Shown: positions 29,578-37,837 of the stretch, piece after piece
Layout: each line of letters starts with the position of its first letter
Numbering within the stretch: position 1 is the first letter of the stretch
Assembly: GCF_904848585.1 (NCBI RefSeq)
Contig: NZ_CAJHCR010000004.1
Coordinates: 248,001-312,000, forward strand
Source: Paraburkholderia kirstenboschensis
GTDB lineage: Bacteria; Pseudomonadota; Gammaproteobacteria; Burkholderiales; Burkholderiaceae
DNA length: 64,000 nt
Reading direction: 5' to 3'
Position numbers and translations under genes: made by a program
The notes under the pieces: model-generated
Databases searched by the model: none
What the model saw: only the letters and a program-made list of their open reading frames with translations
What the model was told of the DNA's origin: nothing

Positions 29578-29904
29578 TTAAACCGTGCGCCAGCCGCCGC
29601 GCATGCGCGCCGCCAAACGTTCGCCGACTCGCGCAAACCAGTTCAGCGCGCGCTCGTCGCAACGCGTGGGCACTGAAAACGCGATCGTTGCGCGCGGCGT
29701 GCCTTCCGCGCTGATCCACAGCCGTTCGCCGCGCCGCAATCTCAACGTGTGGCCGGGCTGCAGCCAGTAGTCTTCAGTGTCGTCGCTGCGCGTTACCCAC
29801 ACTGCGCCGCCACGCACGACCAGCTTCGTGCTGCGCGCCACCTTCAGGGGAAGCGTTTCGCCACCGTGAATTTCATACGCGATGCTAGAGGAAACTTCTC
29901 GCAT
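29578..29904 (-). CDS. DUF2917 domain protein
   Basis: A 108-residue protein with a compact beta-rich core (LKVARSTKLVVRGGAVWVTRSDDTEDYWLQPGHTL split over two strands), matching DUF2917, which looks cupin-like. No membrane segment or signal peptide. It is divergently transcribed from a GcvA-like LysR regulator across a 98-bp gap, an arrangement common in Burkholderia that suggests regulation by that protein. Molecular function unknown. Confidence 0.82.
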   Translation of the reverse strand: MREVSSSIAYEIHGGETLPLKVARSTKLVVRGGAVWVTRSDDTEDYWLQPGHTLRLRRGERLWISAEGTPRATIAFSVPTRCDERALNWFARVGERLAARMRGGWRTV

Positions 29905-29933
29905 AATGCCCTCGCCAAAAGTCGTTTCATGGC

Positions 29934-29939
29934 TACAAT
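29934..29939 (+). promoter_or_regulatory. Candidate -10 element of the LysR gene
   Basis: TACAAT about 63 bp before the LysR start codon in the divergent region. No good -35 is visible. The same hexamer occurs at similar positions before several other genes here. Confidence 0.35.
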
Positions 29940-30002
29940 CGTAGGCGTAGCAAGGGGTTTCGCAAAACGATCAATTTTCACCTCTATGTGAGAAAAACTA
30001 CG

Positions 30003-30980
30003 ATGGAGCTCCGCCATCTGCCGCCGTTGAATGCGATCAAAGCCTTCGAAGCCGCCGCCCGCCACGAGAGTTTCTCGCGCGCCGCCGACGAACTCTTCGT
30101 CACTCACGGCGCGGTCAGCCATCAGATTCGGGCACTGGAGGCCGAACTCGGCGTGTCGCTGTTCGCCCGCGACGGCAAGCGCGTGCGGCTGACGGAAACG
30201 GGCAGGCGCTACGCCAACCACGTACGCTCCGCGCTGACCGCATTGTCCGACGCCACGCGCGAACTCCGTGCCGGCGACCGCGAGCGGCGGCTCGTGGTGT
30301 CCATGCTGTCGTCGTTTGCGGCGCGTTGGGTGACGCCGCGAATCGGCAGCTTTATCGAAGCACATCCGCAATGGGACCTCGAACTGTTGTCCACAAACGC
30401 GCTGACGGACTTCGCGCGCGACGACGTCGACGTAGCAATCCGTTTCGGCTACGGAAAATATGCGGGGCTGTACTCCGAACTGTTGCTCGAGGAGATTTTC
30501 TTCCCGGCATGCGCGCCGAATTTCAACGGTGGCAACCTGCCGAAAACGCCGGCCGAGTTGGCGAAGCTTCCTCTGCTCCGTTCCGACGACGAATTATGGC
30601 GCCCATGGTTCGACGCCGCAGGCCTCACCGAGTGGCCGGAGCCGAAGCGCGGCGTGCTGTATCAGGATTCGTCGAACCTGTTGCAGGCGGCGATCGACGG
30701 TCAAGGAATTGCGCTAACGCGCCGCTCGCTCGCAATGCATGAGATCGCGGCCGGCCGCCTCGTGAGGCTATTCGACGTGGACGGGCCGAGTCCGTGGCAG
30801 TACTACTTCATCTGCCCGCCGCAGATGCTGGAAACAGCGCGGGTGAAGGCGTTCAGGGACTGGGTCTTTGCGGAAGTGGGACGATTCAAGCTGCTGTTCG
30901 ACCGGGCTTGCGAGGCCGGCTCGGCCGCAAGCGCGGCCCGAGCGGCGGACGCGGCGGACGCATTGCGCGTCGCGCCGTAG
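30003..30980 (+). CDS. GcvA-like LysR-family transcriptional regulator
   Basis: A 325-residue LysR regulator. The N-terminal winged HTH (LPPLNAIKAFEAAARHESFSRAADELFVTHGAVSHQIRALE across residues 5-45) is of the GcvA subtype, with LNAIKAFEAA at the front. A substrate-binding effector domain follows (about 95-300). The ATG at 30003 is preferred to a GTG five codons upstream. The C-terminus is an Ala-rich tail. It is divergent from the DUF2917 gene; whether it controls glycine cleavage genes elsewhere cannot be judged. Confidence 0.88.
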   Translation: MELRHLPPLNAIKAFEAAARHESFSRAADELFVTHGAVSHQIRALEAELGVSLFARDGKRVRLTETGRRYANHVRSALTALSDATRELRAGDRERRLVVSMLSSFAARWVTPRIGSFIEAHPQWDLELLSTNALTDFARDDVDVAIRFGYGKYAGLYSELLLEEIFFPACAPNFNGGNLPKTPAELAKLPLLRSDDELWRPWFDAAGLTEWPEPKRGVLYQDSSNLLQAAIDGQGIALTRRSLAMHEIAAGRLVRLFDVDGPSPWQYYFICPPQMLETARVKAFRDWVFAEVGRFKLLFDRACEAGSAASAARAADAADALRVAP

Positions 30981-30989
30981 TGTGACGCC

Positions 30990-31259
30990 TTAAAGTACGA
31001 CCTTGACCATCGGATGACCGGTGAGCGCCCGATAGATATCGTCGAGCTGTTCACGGCTAGTGGCACGCACCGTCACCGTCAGCCCGGTGTAGTTTCCGCC
31101 GCTGGACGGACGCGTCTCGACGCGCGAGGCGTCGACTTTGCTATCGAACTGCCGGACCACCGTTTCGATCGTCTCGGTGAACTCGGGGTGCGATTTGCCC
31201 ATGATCTTGATCGGGAAATCGCAGGGATACTCAATCAGTGATTCGTTCGCCGGATTCAT
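30990..31259 (-). CDS. DUF493 (YbeD-like) protein
   Basis: An 89-residue ACT-like small protein (IEYPCDFPIKIMGKSHPEF.. YRALTGHPMVKVVL). YbeD-type proteins are encoded near lipoate genes in many proteobacteria, including E. coli, and are thought to be regulatory, but no activity is established. Its start overlaps the last 29 bp of the aminotransferase gene, so the two are likely translationally coupled. It converges on the LysR gene with a 9-bp gap. Confidence 0.88.
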   Translation of the reverse strand: MNPANESLIEYPCDFPIKIMGKSHPEFTETIETVVRQFDSKVDASRVETRPSSGGNYTGLTVTVRATSREQLDDIYRALTGHPMVKVVL

Positions 31260-32190
31260 TTTTTGCTCCTTGCTGCTGCGCCCCTTGCGCCTCTGTTGCC
31301 TTGGCTCGCTGATACGCCGCATACAGCGCCGCAAACACCGCACCCGGCTTGCCCGCGCCAACAGGCTGGCCGTCGAGCTGCGTGACGGGCAGCACTTCCT
31401 TGGTGGCCGAACTGATGATGATCTCATCGGCTGCGCGCACTTCGGCTTCGGCGATCTCGCGTACTTCCAGGCGGATACCGCATTCGGCCGACAGCTCTTC
31501 GATCAGCCCATAACGGATGCCTTCGAGAATCTTGTGGCTGCGCGGCGGCGCAATCAATACTCCACCCTTCACCACCCACACATTCGACGACGACCCTTCG
31601 GTCAACACGCCTTCGCGGAACTGGATCGTCTCGAACGCGCCGTTTTCTGCGGCGTATTGCGCCATCAGCACATTGCCGAGCAATGAGACAGACTTGATGT
31701 CGCAATTGAGCCAGCGGCGATCTTCCGCGCTGACGCAACGCACGCCCTCCGCGCGTTGGGCGGCGTTCGGCAGATGGAGCGGCGTAACCATGACGAACAC
31801 CGTCGGCTGGATGCCTGCGGGAAAAGCATGGCCGCGCTTTGCGACGCCGCGCGTGACCTGAATGTACGCAATCGCGTCCTGACCGGCGGCGAGATCGGCC
31901 TCGGCCTCGTTAGCCGCGACCACGCGCTCGATCAACGCGCGCCAGCCCGCATTGTTGAATGGATTGGCAATGCCGATCTTCTCGAGCGAACGCGAGAGAC
32001 GCGCCAGATGCTGTTCGAAGCGGAAGGCCGTGCGTCCGCCCGCGTGCGCATACAGCGGCGCGACTTCGTAAATGCCGTCGCCGAAAATAAAGCCGCGGTC
32101 GAGCACCGGCACGCGCGCTTCGGACAAAGGCACCACTTCGCCGTTCAGATAAACGATCGGCTCCAGCGAAACATCAGGAAGAGCGGTCAT
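31231..32190 (-). CDS. D-amino acid aminotransferase (class IV PLP enzyme)
   Basis: A 319-residue fold-type IV aminotransferase, probably interconverting D-alanine and D-glutamate with 2-oxo acids. The PLP-binding Lys is residue 166 in DIKSVSLLGNVL, and TEGSSSNVWVVKGGVL is the phosphate-binding loop region. RGVAKRGHAFP is a typical D-aminotransferase segment, which favours this over branched-chain aminotransferase or 4-amino-4-deoxychorismate lyase. It is 12 bp downstream of dacC, so D-alanine released from peptidoglycan stems could be its substrate (inference). Confidence 0.88.
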   Translation of the reverse strand: MTALPDVSLEPIVYLNGEVVPLSEARVPVLDRGFIFGDGIYEVAPLYAHAGGRTAFRFEQHLARLSRSLEKIGIANPFNNAGWRALIERVVAANEAEADLAAGQDAIAYIQVTRGVAKRGHAFPAGIQPTVFVMVTPLHLPNAAQRAEGVRCVSAEDRRWLNCDIKSVSLLGNVLMAQYAAENGAFETIQFREGVLTEGSSSNVWVVKGGVLIAPPRSHKILEGIRYGLIEELSAECGIRLEVREIAEAEVRAADEIIISSATKEVLPVTQLDGQPVGAGKPGAVFAALYAAYQRAKATEAQGAQQQGAKNESGERITD

Positions 32191-32202
32191 TGCGATCCGT
32201 GT

Positions 32203-33432
32203 TTACTTTTTCTTGTTGAACATGAGCATGAGCGAGTCCCACACGCGGCCCACCACGCCCGCTTGCGGCACAGCCTGCAATGCGACTATCGGGAATTGCG
32301 CAAGCACCTTGCCGTCGGCAACGAGCTTCGCGGTACCGACTTGCTGACCGTTCGCGATCGGCGCGATCAGCGGATCCATCTGCTCGATTTGCGGCTTCAC
32401 CTTGTCCGCCATGCCCTTCGGCACGGTGATGTACTGATCGCTCTTCACGCCGATCTGCACCGAGTCCTGCGCACCCTTGTAGACGCGCGGCGTGCCCACG
32501 ATTTGGCTCGCCTTGTAGAGGCGCACCGTGTCGTACGCGGAGTAGCCGTAGTTCAGCATCTTCAGGCTGTCCTGCACGCGGTCATGTTCCTTCGTCTCGC
32601 CCATCATTACCGAGACGAGGCGGCGCGATGCGTCCTGCGTGCCCGGCAGCGAGCGCTTCGCGCTCGCGATCAGGCAGTAGCCGGCGGCTTGCGTATGGCC
32701 GGTCTTCAGACCGTCGACGGTCGGGTCGATCCACAGCAGACGGTTGCGGTTCGGCTGCTTGATCTTGTTGTACGTGAAGTCCTTGACCGAGAAGATGTTG
32801 TAGTAGTCGGGGAAGTCGCGGATCAGACGCGCCGACAGCACCGCCAGATCGCCAGCTGTGGTGTAGTGCTGCGGGTCGGGCATGCCGTTCACGTCGGCGA
32901 AATGCGTGTGCTTCATGCCGAGGCGCTGTGCTTCGGTGTTCATCATGTTGACGAACTGCGCTTCGCTGCCGCCAACCAGTTCGGCCAGCGCGATGGCGGC
33001 GTCGTTACCCGACTGCACGATCATGCCGTACACCAGATCGTGCACGGTCACGGGCTTGTTTGCCTCCACGAACATGCGCGATTCGTCGGTACGCACGCGG
33101 CGCACCGCTTCGCTCGGCGTCACCGTCTGGTCCATCGCGATCTTCTTCGTTTGCAGTGCTTCGAAGACGAGATACGCGGTCATCAGCTTGGTGAGCGATG
33201 CGGGTTCCACACGCTCATCGGGATTGCCCGAGGCGAGAACCTGGTTGCTGGTCGCGTCCACGAGCACCCACGAACGCGCGTTCACCCCCGGCGGCGGCAC
33301 TTGCGCGAACGCCGTGCTGGCCGCGAGCGTGGCGGGCAGCACGACGCCGAGCGTCAATGTGCGGCTTAGCGTGGGAGAAACAAGAGATGCAACAGAGGGG
33401 AAAGACGTGCGGCCGGAGGTGGAAAAACGCAT
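32203..33432 (-). CDS. dacC: D-alanyl-D-alanine carboxypeptidase (PBP5/6 type)
   Basis: A 409-residue low-molecular-weight penicillin-binding protein trimming the terminal D-Ala from peptidoglycan stems. A signal peptide ends near STAFA-QVPP. Catalytic motifs: SLTK (Ser79, Lys82), SGN in VQSGNDAA and KTG in DGLKTGHTQAAG. The C-terminal PBP5-like domain ends in a short amphipathic anchor (GRVWDSLMLMFNKKK). The start at 33432 gives the signal peptide; upstream frame is not protein-like. Operon with the D-amino acid aminotransferase and DUF493. Confidence 0.95.
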   Translation of the reverse strand: MRFSTSGRTSFPSVASLVSPTLSRTLTLGVVLPATLAASTAFAQVPPPGVNARSWVLVDATSNQVLASGNPDERVEPASLTKLMTAYLVFEALQTKKIAMDQTVTPSEAVRRVRTDESRMFVEANKPVTVHDLVYGMIVQSGNDAAIALAELVGGSEAQFVNMMNTEAQRLGMKHTHFADVNGMPDPQHYTTAGDLAVLSARLIRDFPDYYNIFSVKDFTYNKIKQPNRNRLLWIDPTVDGLKTGHTQAAGYCLIASAKRSLPGTQDASRRLVSVMMGETKEHDRVQDSLKMLNYGYSAYDTVRLYKASQIVGTPRVYKGAQDSVQIGVKSDQYITVPKGMADKVKPQIEQMDPLIAPIANGQQVGTAKLVADGKVLAQFPIVALQAVPQAGVVGRVWDSLMLMFNKKK

Positions 33433-33764
33433 AGGGTAGGTTCGTGCAGAAAAATACAACGCGCGCAGGGCGCAGAGTTTGGAAGAGCCGGTCGGCGAGC
33501 GACTGGCCGTAACGACTAAACGTAACGGCTTGAGCGCCCATTGGACTTCCGGCCACGCGATCGGTTCGCGCAGCACTCGTAGCCGGCACCGCTGCGCGCG
33601 TGAAAAGAACTTACGCGTCGCGCGAACTGCCGGACAGGCCGTGCTGCGCCCAAAAAAGAGCGCCCATTATACGCGCGCTATTCCCCGAACTTCGCGCAAT
33701 GGCTGGCGAATAGTGACGCGTTTGCGTGTACCTGTACCCCGGAAAACGCGCGCCGCGCGGCAAC
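33433..33764. other. Intergenic region upstream of dacC
   Basis: 332 bp without a supported gene. A minus-strand perfect TATAAT lies at 33666-33671 (plus-strand ATTATA), about 235 bp before the dacC start; no good -35 accompanies it. No terminator hairpin is visible. Confidence 0.4.
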
Positions 33765-34409
33765 TCACCGCCACGCGTCGACGATGATCCGCTTCAGGAT
33801 ATGCAGCTTGCGATGCAGAAAATGCTCCGCGCCCGGAATCACCACCACGGGCAATTCCTGCGGCCGCGCCCAGTCGTAAACGGATTGAATGGGAACGGTC
33901 TCGTCGGTCTCGCCGTGAATCACCAGCGTATTGTCCGGCACGGGCGCCACTTCCCAGCGGCTCGCGGCGGTGCCGACGAACACCATCCGCTCGATCTCCT
34001 CGCCTTCGTCGCGCAGCTTCGCGGCCACATGCGACAGCACGAAAGTGCCGAACGAGAAGCCTGCCAGCACCAGCGGCAGATCGGCGTGCCCCGGCTGCGC
34101 GCGCATGTGGTCGAGCACCGCACGCAAATCGTCGCGCTCGCCGATGCCGCCGTCATGCTCGCCTTGCGTTTGGCCGACACCGCGAAAATTCGAGCGATAC
34201 GTCACGTAGTTCAACTGGACCAGTGTGCGTGCAAGCGTCTGCGCGACCTTGTTGTCCATCGAGCCGCCAAAGAGCGGATGCGGATGCGCGACGAGCGCGA
34301 TGCCGCGCGGCGCCGCGCCGTTTTCGCGGGCCTCGTCGGGCAGATCGAGCGCGACCTCGATTTTGCCTACCGGGCCGTCGATCAGATACTTCTTCGTGTG
34401 TGCGTTCAT
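33765..34409 (-). CDS. Alpha/beta hydrolase (YheT/dienelactone hydrolase-like)
   Basis: A 214-residue cytosolic hydrolase. It begins IDGPVGKIEVALDLP and has HPHPLFGGSMDNKVAQTL, characteristic of a bacterial subgroup of short hydrolases. The nucleophile is Ser119 in GFSFGT; Asp in HGETDETVP and His in GAEHFLHRK complete the triad. Start at 34409; the frame continues upstream without similarity. It is 8 bp downstream of the ferredoxin-like gene. Substrate unknown. Confidence 0.87.
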   Translation of the reverse strand: MNAHTKKYLIDGPVGKIEVALDLPDEARENGAAPRGIALVAHPHPLFGGSMDNKVAQTLARTLVQLNYVTYRSNFRGVGQTQGEHDGGIGERDDLRAVLDHMRAQPGHADLPLVLAGFSFGTFVLSHVAAKLRDEGEEIERMVFVGTAASRWEVAPVPDNTLVIHGETDETVPIQSVYDWARPQELPVVVIPGAEHFLHRKLHILKRIIVDAWR

Positions 34410-34417
34410 GGCGGCGC

Positions 34418-34741
34418 TTATTGATCGATCTTCAGACGCTCGACAACCTTGCCGTTTGCCAGATGCGAGTCGACGATCTCGTCGATGTCGCTCTCGTCGA
34501 CATACGTGTACCAGACACCTTCCGGATAGACGACGAGCGTCGGGCCGAGTTCGCAGCGGTCGAGGCAACCTGCCTTGTTGATGCGTACCTGGCCGGGGCC
34601 GGCAAGGCCGAGCTTCTTCACGCGCTTTTTCGCGTATTCCTGCATTGCCTGCGCGTTGCAGTTCGCGCAACTCGGACGCTCCGCGCCCGGTTCACGCTGA
34701 TTGAGGCAGAAGAAGACGTGATACTTGTAGAAGGAGTCCAT
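34418..34741 (-). CDS. Thioredoxin-like [2Fe-2S] ferredoxin
   Basis: A 107-residue protein with Cys12, Cys25, Cys59 and Cys63 in the C-x12-C ... C-x3-C arrangement of thioredoxin-fold [2Fe-2S] ferredoxins (as in Shethna-type and NuoE-like proteins), plus an extra Cys28. KAGCLDRCELGP is the signature around the second pair. It probably carries electrons, partner unknown. Its predicted leader contains a 14-bp GC-rich tandem repeat, and the hydrolase gene follows within 8 bp. Confidence 0.88.
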   Translation of the reverse strand: MDSFYKYHVFFCLNQREPGAERPSCANCNAQAMQEYAKKRVKKLGLAGPGQVRINKAGCLDRCELGPTLVVYPEGVWYTYVDESDIDEIVDSHLANGKVVERLKIDQ

Positions 34742-34826
34742 GGTGTACGAAGAGCGAGGCTGTCAGAAGGGCAATAGTGCAGCAGAAGGCAGTCGAGCGC
34801 AGCGGCGCGCGCTTTGTTGCCCAGGG

Positions 34827-34936
34827 CCGCTTGCGGGGGGCCGCTTGCGGGGGGCCGCTTGCGGGGGGCCGCCTGCGGAGGGCCGCTTGCGGAGTGCCGC
34901 CTGCGGAGGGCCGCTTGCGGGGGGCCGCCTGCGGAC
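34827..34936. repeat. 14-bp GC-rich tandem repeat, nearly eight copies
   Basis: Unit CCGCTTGCGGGGGG: three identical copies from 34827, then variants (CCGCCTGCGGAGGG and similar) to 34936. Each unit contains the mini-palindrome CCGC-YT-GCGG. On the minus strand the array lies between a TATAAT hexamer (34938-34943) and the ferredoxin start at 34741, so it would occupy much of that leader RNA. Confidence 0.9.
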
Positions 34937-34937
34937 G

Positions 34938-34943
34938 ATTATA
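34938..34943 (-). promoter_or_regulatory. Candidate -10 element of the ferredoxin gene
   Basis: Minus-strand TATAAT directly adjoining the 14-bp repeat array. Transcription from it would begin inside or at the edge of the array. The -35 region is weak. Confidence 0.4.
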
Positions 34944-34982
34944 GCGAGCAAGGGGCCAGCATCGCTGACGCGGCGGGGGCGC

Positions 34983-36146
34983 CTACTTCGATTCGAGCCT
35001 CGTGCGCCGCCTGAGCCAGACCCGTTCGACGACGAACGCGAGCCACACGAGCGCCGCGTACGGCCACACCCACGCGAGCCAGCGCGCGAGGCCATTGAAG
35101 TGCAGATACCGTCCTTGCCGCCAGTCGGCCAGCACGACATCGAAATAAGGATTCACCGGCAGCAGGTTCACGAACACCAGCGTGACGACGAGTGCGCCCG
35201 CCGCCAGCGCGGCGCGCGATCTGCGCCGCAGACGCAACGCAAGCAGCCCGAGCGCCGCGCCGCAGCCGAGGCCCGCGAGCGCGCCGGGCGTCGCCCAGTC
35301 GAAAGCGAGGCCGGATTGCGATTGCAGGAACGTAGCGCCCGCCTTCACCCCCAGAGCCACGACGATAAACAGCAGCAACAGCCGCACGCGCGGCGCATGA
35401 CGGCGTACCGTCAACGACGCGAGCGCAAGCGCGGCGAACAGATTGAGCGTGGTGATGAGCGCTTCCCAGGCATCGTCAGGCAACCAGGCTGCGACCCACG
35501 CGGGCCATGCGCCGACGTGCCAGCCAGCGGGCGTCCATGCGAAGAGGGCATCTTGCGTCGTGGAATCGACTCGCGTCCACAGCGCGCGCGGCCAGTTACC
35601 GAGCCCAAAGAGACGCGGCGACGGATACATCGTCGCAAAGGGCCAGGCAGCGACGAGACACGCGAGCGCGGCGCTCTCGCGGTGGAACCACATGAGCCGC
35701 AAGCGTCGCAACAACCCGCGATCGAGCAGCGCGCCCGTAGCCGGCGACATGATCGCCGCGCCAAGCAGTGCGCCGAGCGCATTGGCCGCGAGGTCGAGGT
35801 TGGACGCGACCCGCGTCGGCAAATACGTTTGCACGGCTTCCATTACGCCCGAGAGCAGGCCGCCGAGCACGAAAGCCAGCGCGACCGCGAGCGGACCACG
35901 CCAGCGCGGGTAAAGCGCAAGCACCATCAGCGCGCCGAACGGCATATAACCGAGCACATTCGTGACGACATCGAATGCCGTCAAATACTGCGGCATCGGA
36001 TCGGACAGGAAGGCGAACGGCGTGAGACCGAGCGAGCGCCAGCCCGAAAACGGATACCACGAACCGTAGACGATCAGCGCGGTGTATAGCAGCAGCGCTT
36101 GCCGCGAAAGCACCGACGGACGGCGCAGCCACGATCTTTCGCTCAT
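34983..36146 (-). CDS. VanZ-family membrane protein
   Basis: A 387-residue membrane protein with about nine to ten hydrophobic segments. The N-terminal part (YTALIVYGSWYPFSGW.. DVVTNVLGYMPFGALMVLAL.. LDLAANALGALLGA) is the VanZ core with its conserved polar residues in the membrane. The C-terminal half adds further membrane segments of no known domain. VanZ affects teicoplanin resistance in enterococci; in proteobacteria its role is unclear. Its start is 31 bp after the auxiliary lipoprotein gene on the same strand, so it may belong to the lipid-transport operon. Confidence 0.82.
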   Translation of the reverse strand: MSERSWLRRPSVLSRQALLLYTALIVYGSWYPFSGWRSLGLTPFAFLSDPMPQYLTAFDVVTNVLGYMPFGALMVLALYPRWRGPLAVALAFVLGGLLSGVMEAVQTYLPTRVASNLDLAANALGALLGAAIMSPATGALLDRGLLRRLRLMWFHRESAALACLVAAWPFATMYPSPRLFGLGNWPRALWTRVDSTTQDALFAWTPAGWHVGAWPAWVAAWLPDDAWEALITTLNLFAALALASLTVRRHAPRVRLLLLFIVVALGVKAGATFLQSQSGLAFDWATPGALAGLGCGAALGLLALRLRRRSRAALAAGALVVTLVFVNLLPVNPYFDVVLADWRQGRYLHFNGLARWLAWVWPYAALVWLAFVVERVWLRRRTRLESK

Positions 36147-36177
36147 GCAGCGCTCCGTTGCGTGCGCTGCGCGCCGG

Positions 36178-36819
36178 TCATTGCGCGGCGACCAGCGCCT
36201 GAACGCCGAGCCAGGCGCCGATTTGCGCGACGAGGTCGTCGCTGGCGGTGGCGAGCGCTTGCGCGCCGCCTGCGGCGTCGGCAGTACTGGACGGTGCGCG
36301 AGAGATGAAGGTGCGCTGCCCCAGCACCTTGCCGCCCTGCGTCAGTGTGGCGCGCGCGGTCACCGCTGCATGGCTTTGCGACTGGCTGTCGAAGACCTGC
36401 TCGAACTCGCTCAGATCCACCTTCAGCACGGGCGCGGCGACGCCGTCGGCGCCCGTCAGCACCGTGCCGCGCGAACTGAGCGCGCCGCGCAGACGCTGCG
36501 TGAGCAACTGCGAAGGCGGCATCGTCCAGTGGCTGTTTGCGTACGCGGCCATCTGCTGCGCGTCGGCATAGCCGAGCCGGTACACGAGCTTGTCGGACTG
36601 GAGCATTTCCGGCGCGTTCACGTCGAGCACCTTCACTGCCGATTGCGTGCCCGCGGACGCTGCAGGCTTCGGCGGCCCGAAGTCGTAGCGAATGTCCGCG
36701 AGCGCGGCCGGCGTGCTGGAGCAGCCGGCAGCCAGCAGACTGAGCGCAAGCAGCGTCGCGCAAGCAGCGCCCGTGCGCGCGGCACGCGAGGACAACAAGC
36801 GGTGAATGGAGCGTGACAT
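36178..36819 (-). CDS. ABC-type transport auxiliary lipoprotein (PqiC-like)
   Basis: A 213-residue lipoprotein with signal sequence ending LLALSLLAAGC (lipidated Cys about residue 33) and an ABC_trans_aux (DUF330-like) domain: RYDFGPPKP, VLDVNAPEMLQSDKLVYRLGYAD, YANSHWTMPPSQLLTQRL. Proteins of this type (PqiC/YmbA) sit in the outer membrane and work with MCE proteins. It is the fourth gene of the order permease, ATPase, MCE protein, lipoprotein. Confidence 0.87.
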   Translation of the reverse strand: MSRSIHRLLSSRAARTGAACATLLALSLLAAGCSSTPAALADIRYDFGPPKPAASAGTQSAVKVLDVNAPEMLQSDKLVYRLGYADAQQMAAYANSHWTMPPSQLLTQRLRGALSSRGTVLTGADGVAAPVLKVDLSEFEQVFDSQSQSHAAVTARATLTQGGKVLGQRTFISRAPSSTADAAGGAQALATASDDLVAQIGAWLGVQALVAAQ

Positions 36820-36849
36820 GACGATATTCCTTTCTTCAAACCTTCAGAT

Positions 36850-37812
36850 TCATTGTGCGGCGCGCGCGGCGGGCCACGTAAAACCGGCCTCGCCGGGTCC
36901 CGGCGCCGCCGCCGGCGCGCCGAACAGCACGCTGCGCGGGCTGGTGCTGAACGTATCGGCGGCGCGGTCCACAGAGCGGGCGGCGGAGCGCACGTCTTCA
37001 GCAAGCGAATTGACCCGCGGCAACGTGTCGTAACCGACCCGCGCCGACAGATCCTGCAATGAGCCGTTCATCGCTGTGAGCGCGTCGCCCGCTTGCTGAG
37101 CCGCGGTGCCCACCTTGTTCAGATTGGTCTCGAACGGACCATCCGCGCGATTCAGGCTCGTGATCAACTGGTTCGTCGAGGCGAGCGTGCGATCCAGCTT
37201 GTCGATGGTGCCGGGCAGCTTGCCGGCCACCGGCGCCATCTGGTGCGTGAGCGTGGCGACGCCGTCCGCAGCTTTCTGGATGCTTGCCGCCGTGCCGTGC
37301 AACTGGTCGACCATTTCCTGCGACAACAGATTGTCGACGTCGTCCGTGACCTTTTCGAGTTTCTTCAACAGCACGTCGCCGCGTTGCTGCAATTGATCCA
37401 GCAAGCCCGGATGCATCGGCAACTGCGCAACCTGTTTTGCCGACGAAGCGAGCGGCGACGGATCGCGCCCCGTGTCGTCGAGCTGGATAAACGCAATGCC
37501 GGTCACGCCCTGGAAGCCGAGACTGCCGAACGTGGAATGCGTGATCGGAGCATGCGTGTCGACGAGAATGCGGATCAGGATCTGGCCCGGATGGTCGCGG
37601 TCGAATTTGATCGACTGCACTTTGCCGACGTCGAGCCCTCTATAGCGCACGGCCGCGTCGGTAAAAAGGCCCGTTACGTTGGTGCGCGCAATCAGATCGT
37701 ACGGCACGCGCACCGCGCGGTCGACATTGAACAAAAAAGCCGCCGTTGCAATCGCGGCCAGCAGGACGACCGTAAAGAGTCCTGCCCAGAACGCATGCGA
37801 TTTGTTTTCCAT
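36850..37812 (-). CDS. MCE (MlaD-like) lipid-transport protein
   Basis: A 320-residue protein with one N-terminal membrane anchor (about 9-28) and a single MCE domain (about 38-118; VRYRGLDVGKVQSIKFDR, GVTGIAFIQLDD). The rest is a long helical region with heptad-like content, expected to form a needle or tunnel across the periplasm, longer than E. coli MlaD (183). It should bind lipids between the inner-membrane ABC complex and an outer-membrane partner. Neighbours are the ATPase (25 bp upstream) and the auxiliary lipoprotein. Confidence 0.9.
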   Translation of the reverse strand: MENKSHAFWAGLFTVVLLAAIATAAFLFNVDRAVRVPYDLIARTNVTGLFTDAAVRYRGLDVGKVQSIKFDRDHPGQILIRILVDTHAPITHSTFGSLGFQGVTGIAFIQLDDTGRDPSPLASSAKQVAQLPMHPGLLDQLQQRGDVLLKKLEKVTDDVDNLLSQEMVDQLHGTAASIQKAADGVATLTHQMAPVAGKLPGTIDKLDRTLASTNQLITSLNRADGPFETNLNKVGTAAQQAGDALTAMNGSLQDLSARVGYDTLPRVNSLAEDVRSAARSVDRAADTFSTSPRSVLFGAPAAAPGPGEAGFTWPAARAAQ

Positions 37813-37837
37813 TGCCAGGTTCCCTAGTTTCCCTGAT

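Noticed and set aside
31756..33369. 537-codon plus-strand frame opposite the aminotransferase and dacC
   Set aside because: Arg/His/Ala-rich composition without motifs, fully covered by two clear minus-strand genes.
34827..34936. CRISPR-like array
   Set aside because: The 14-bp units are directly adjacent with no spacers, and no cas genes are present.
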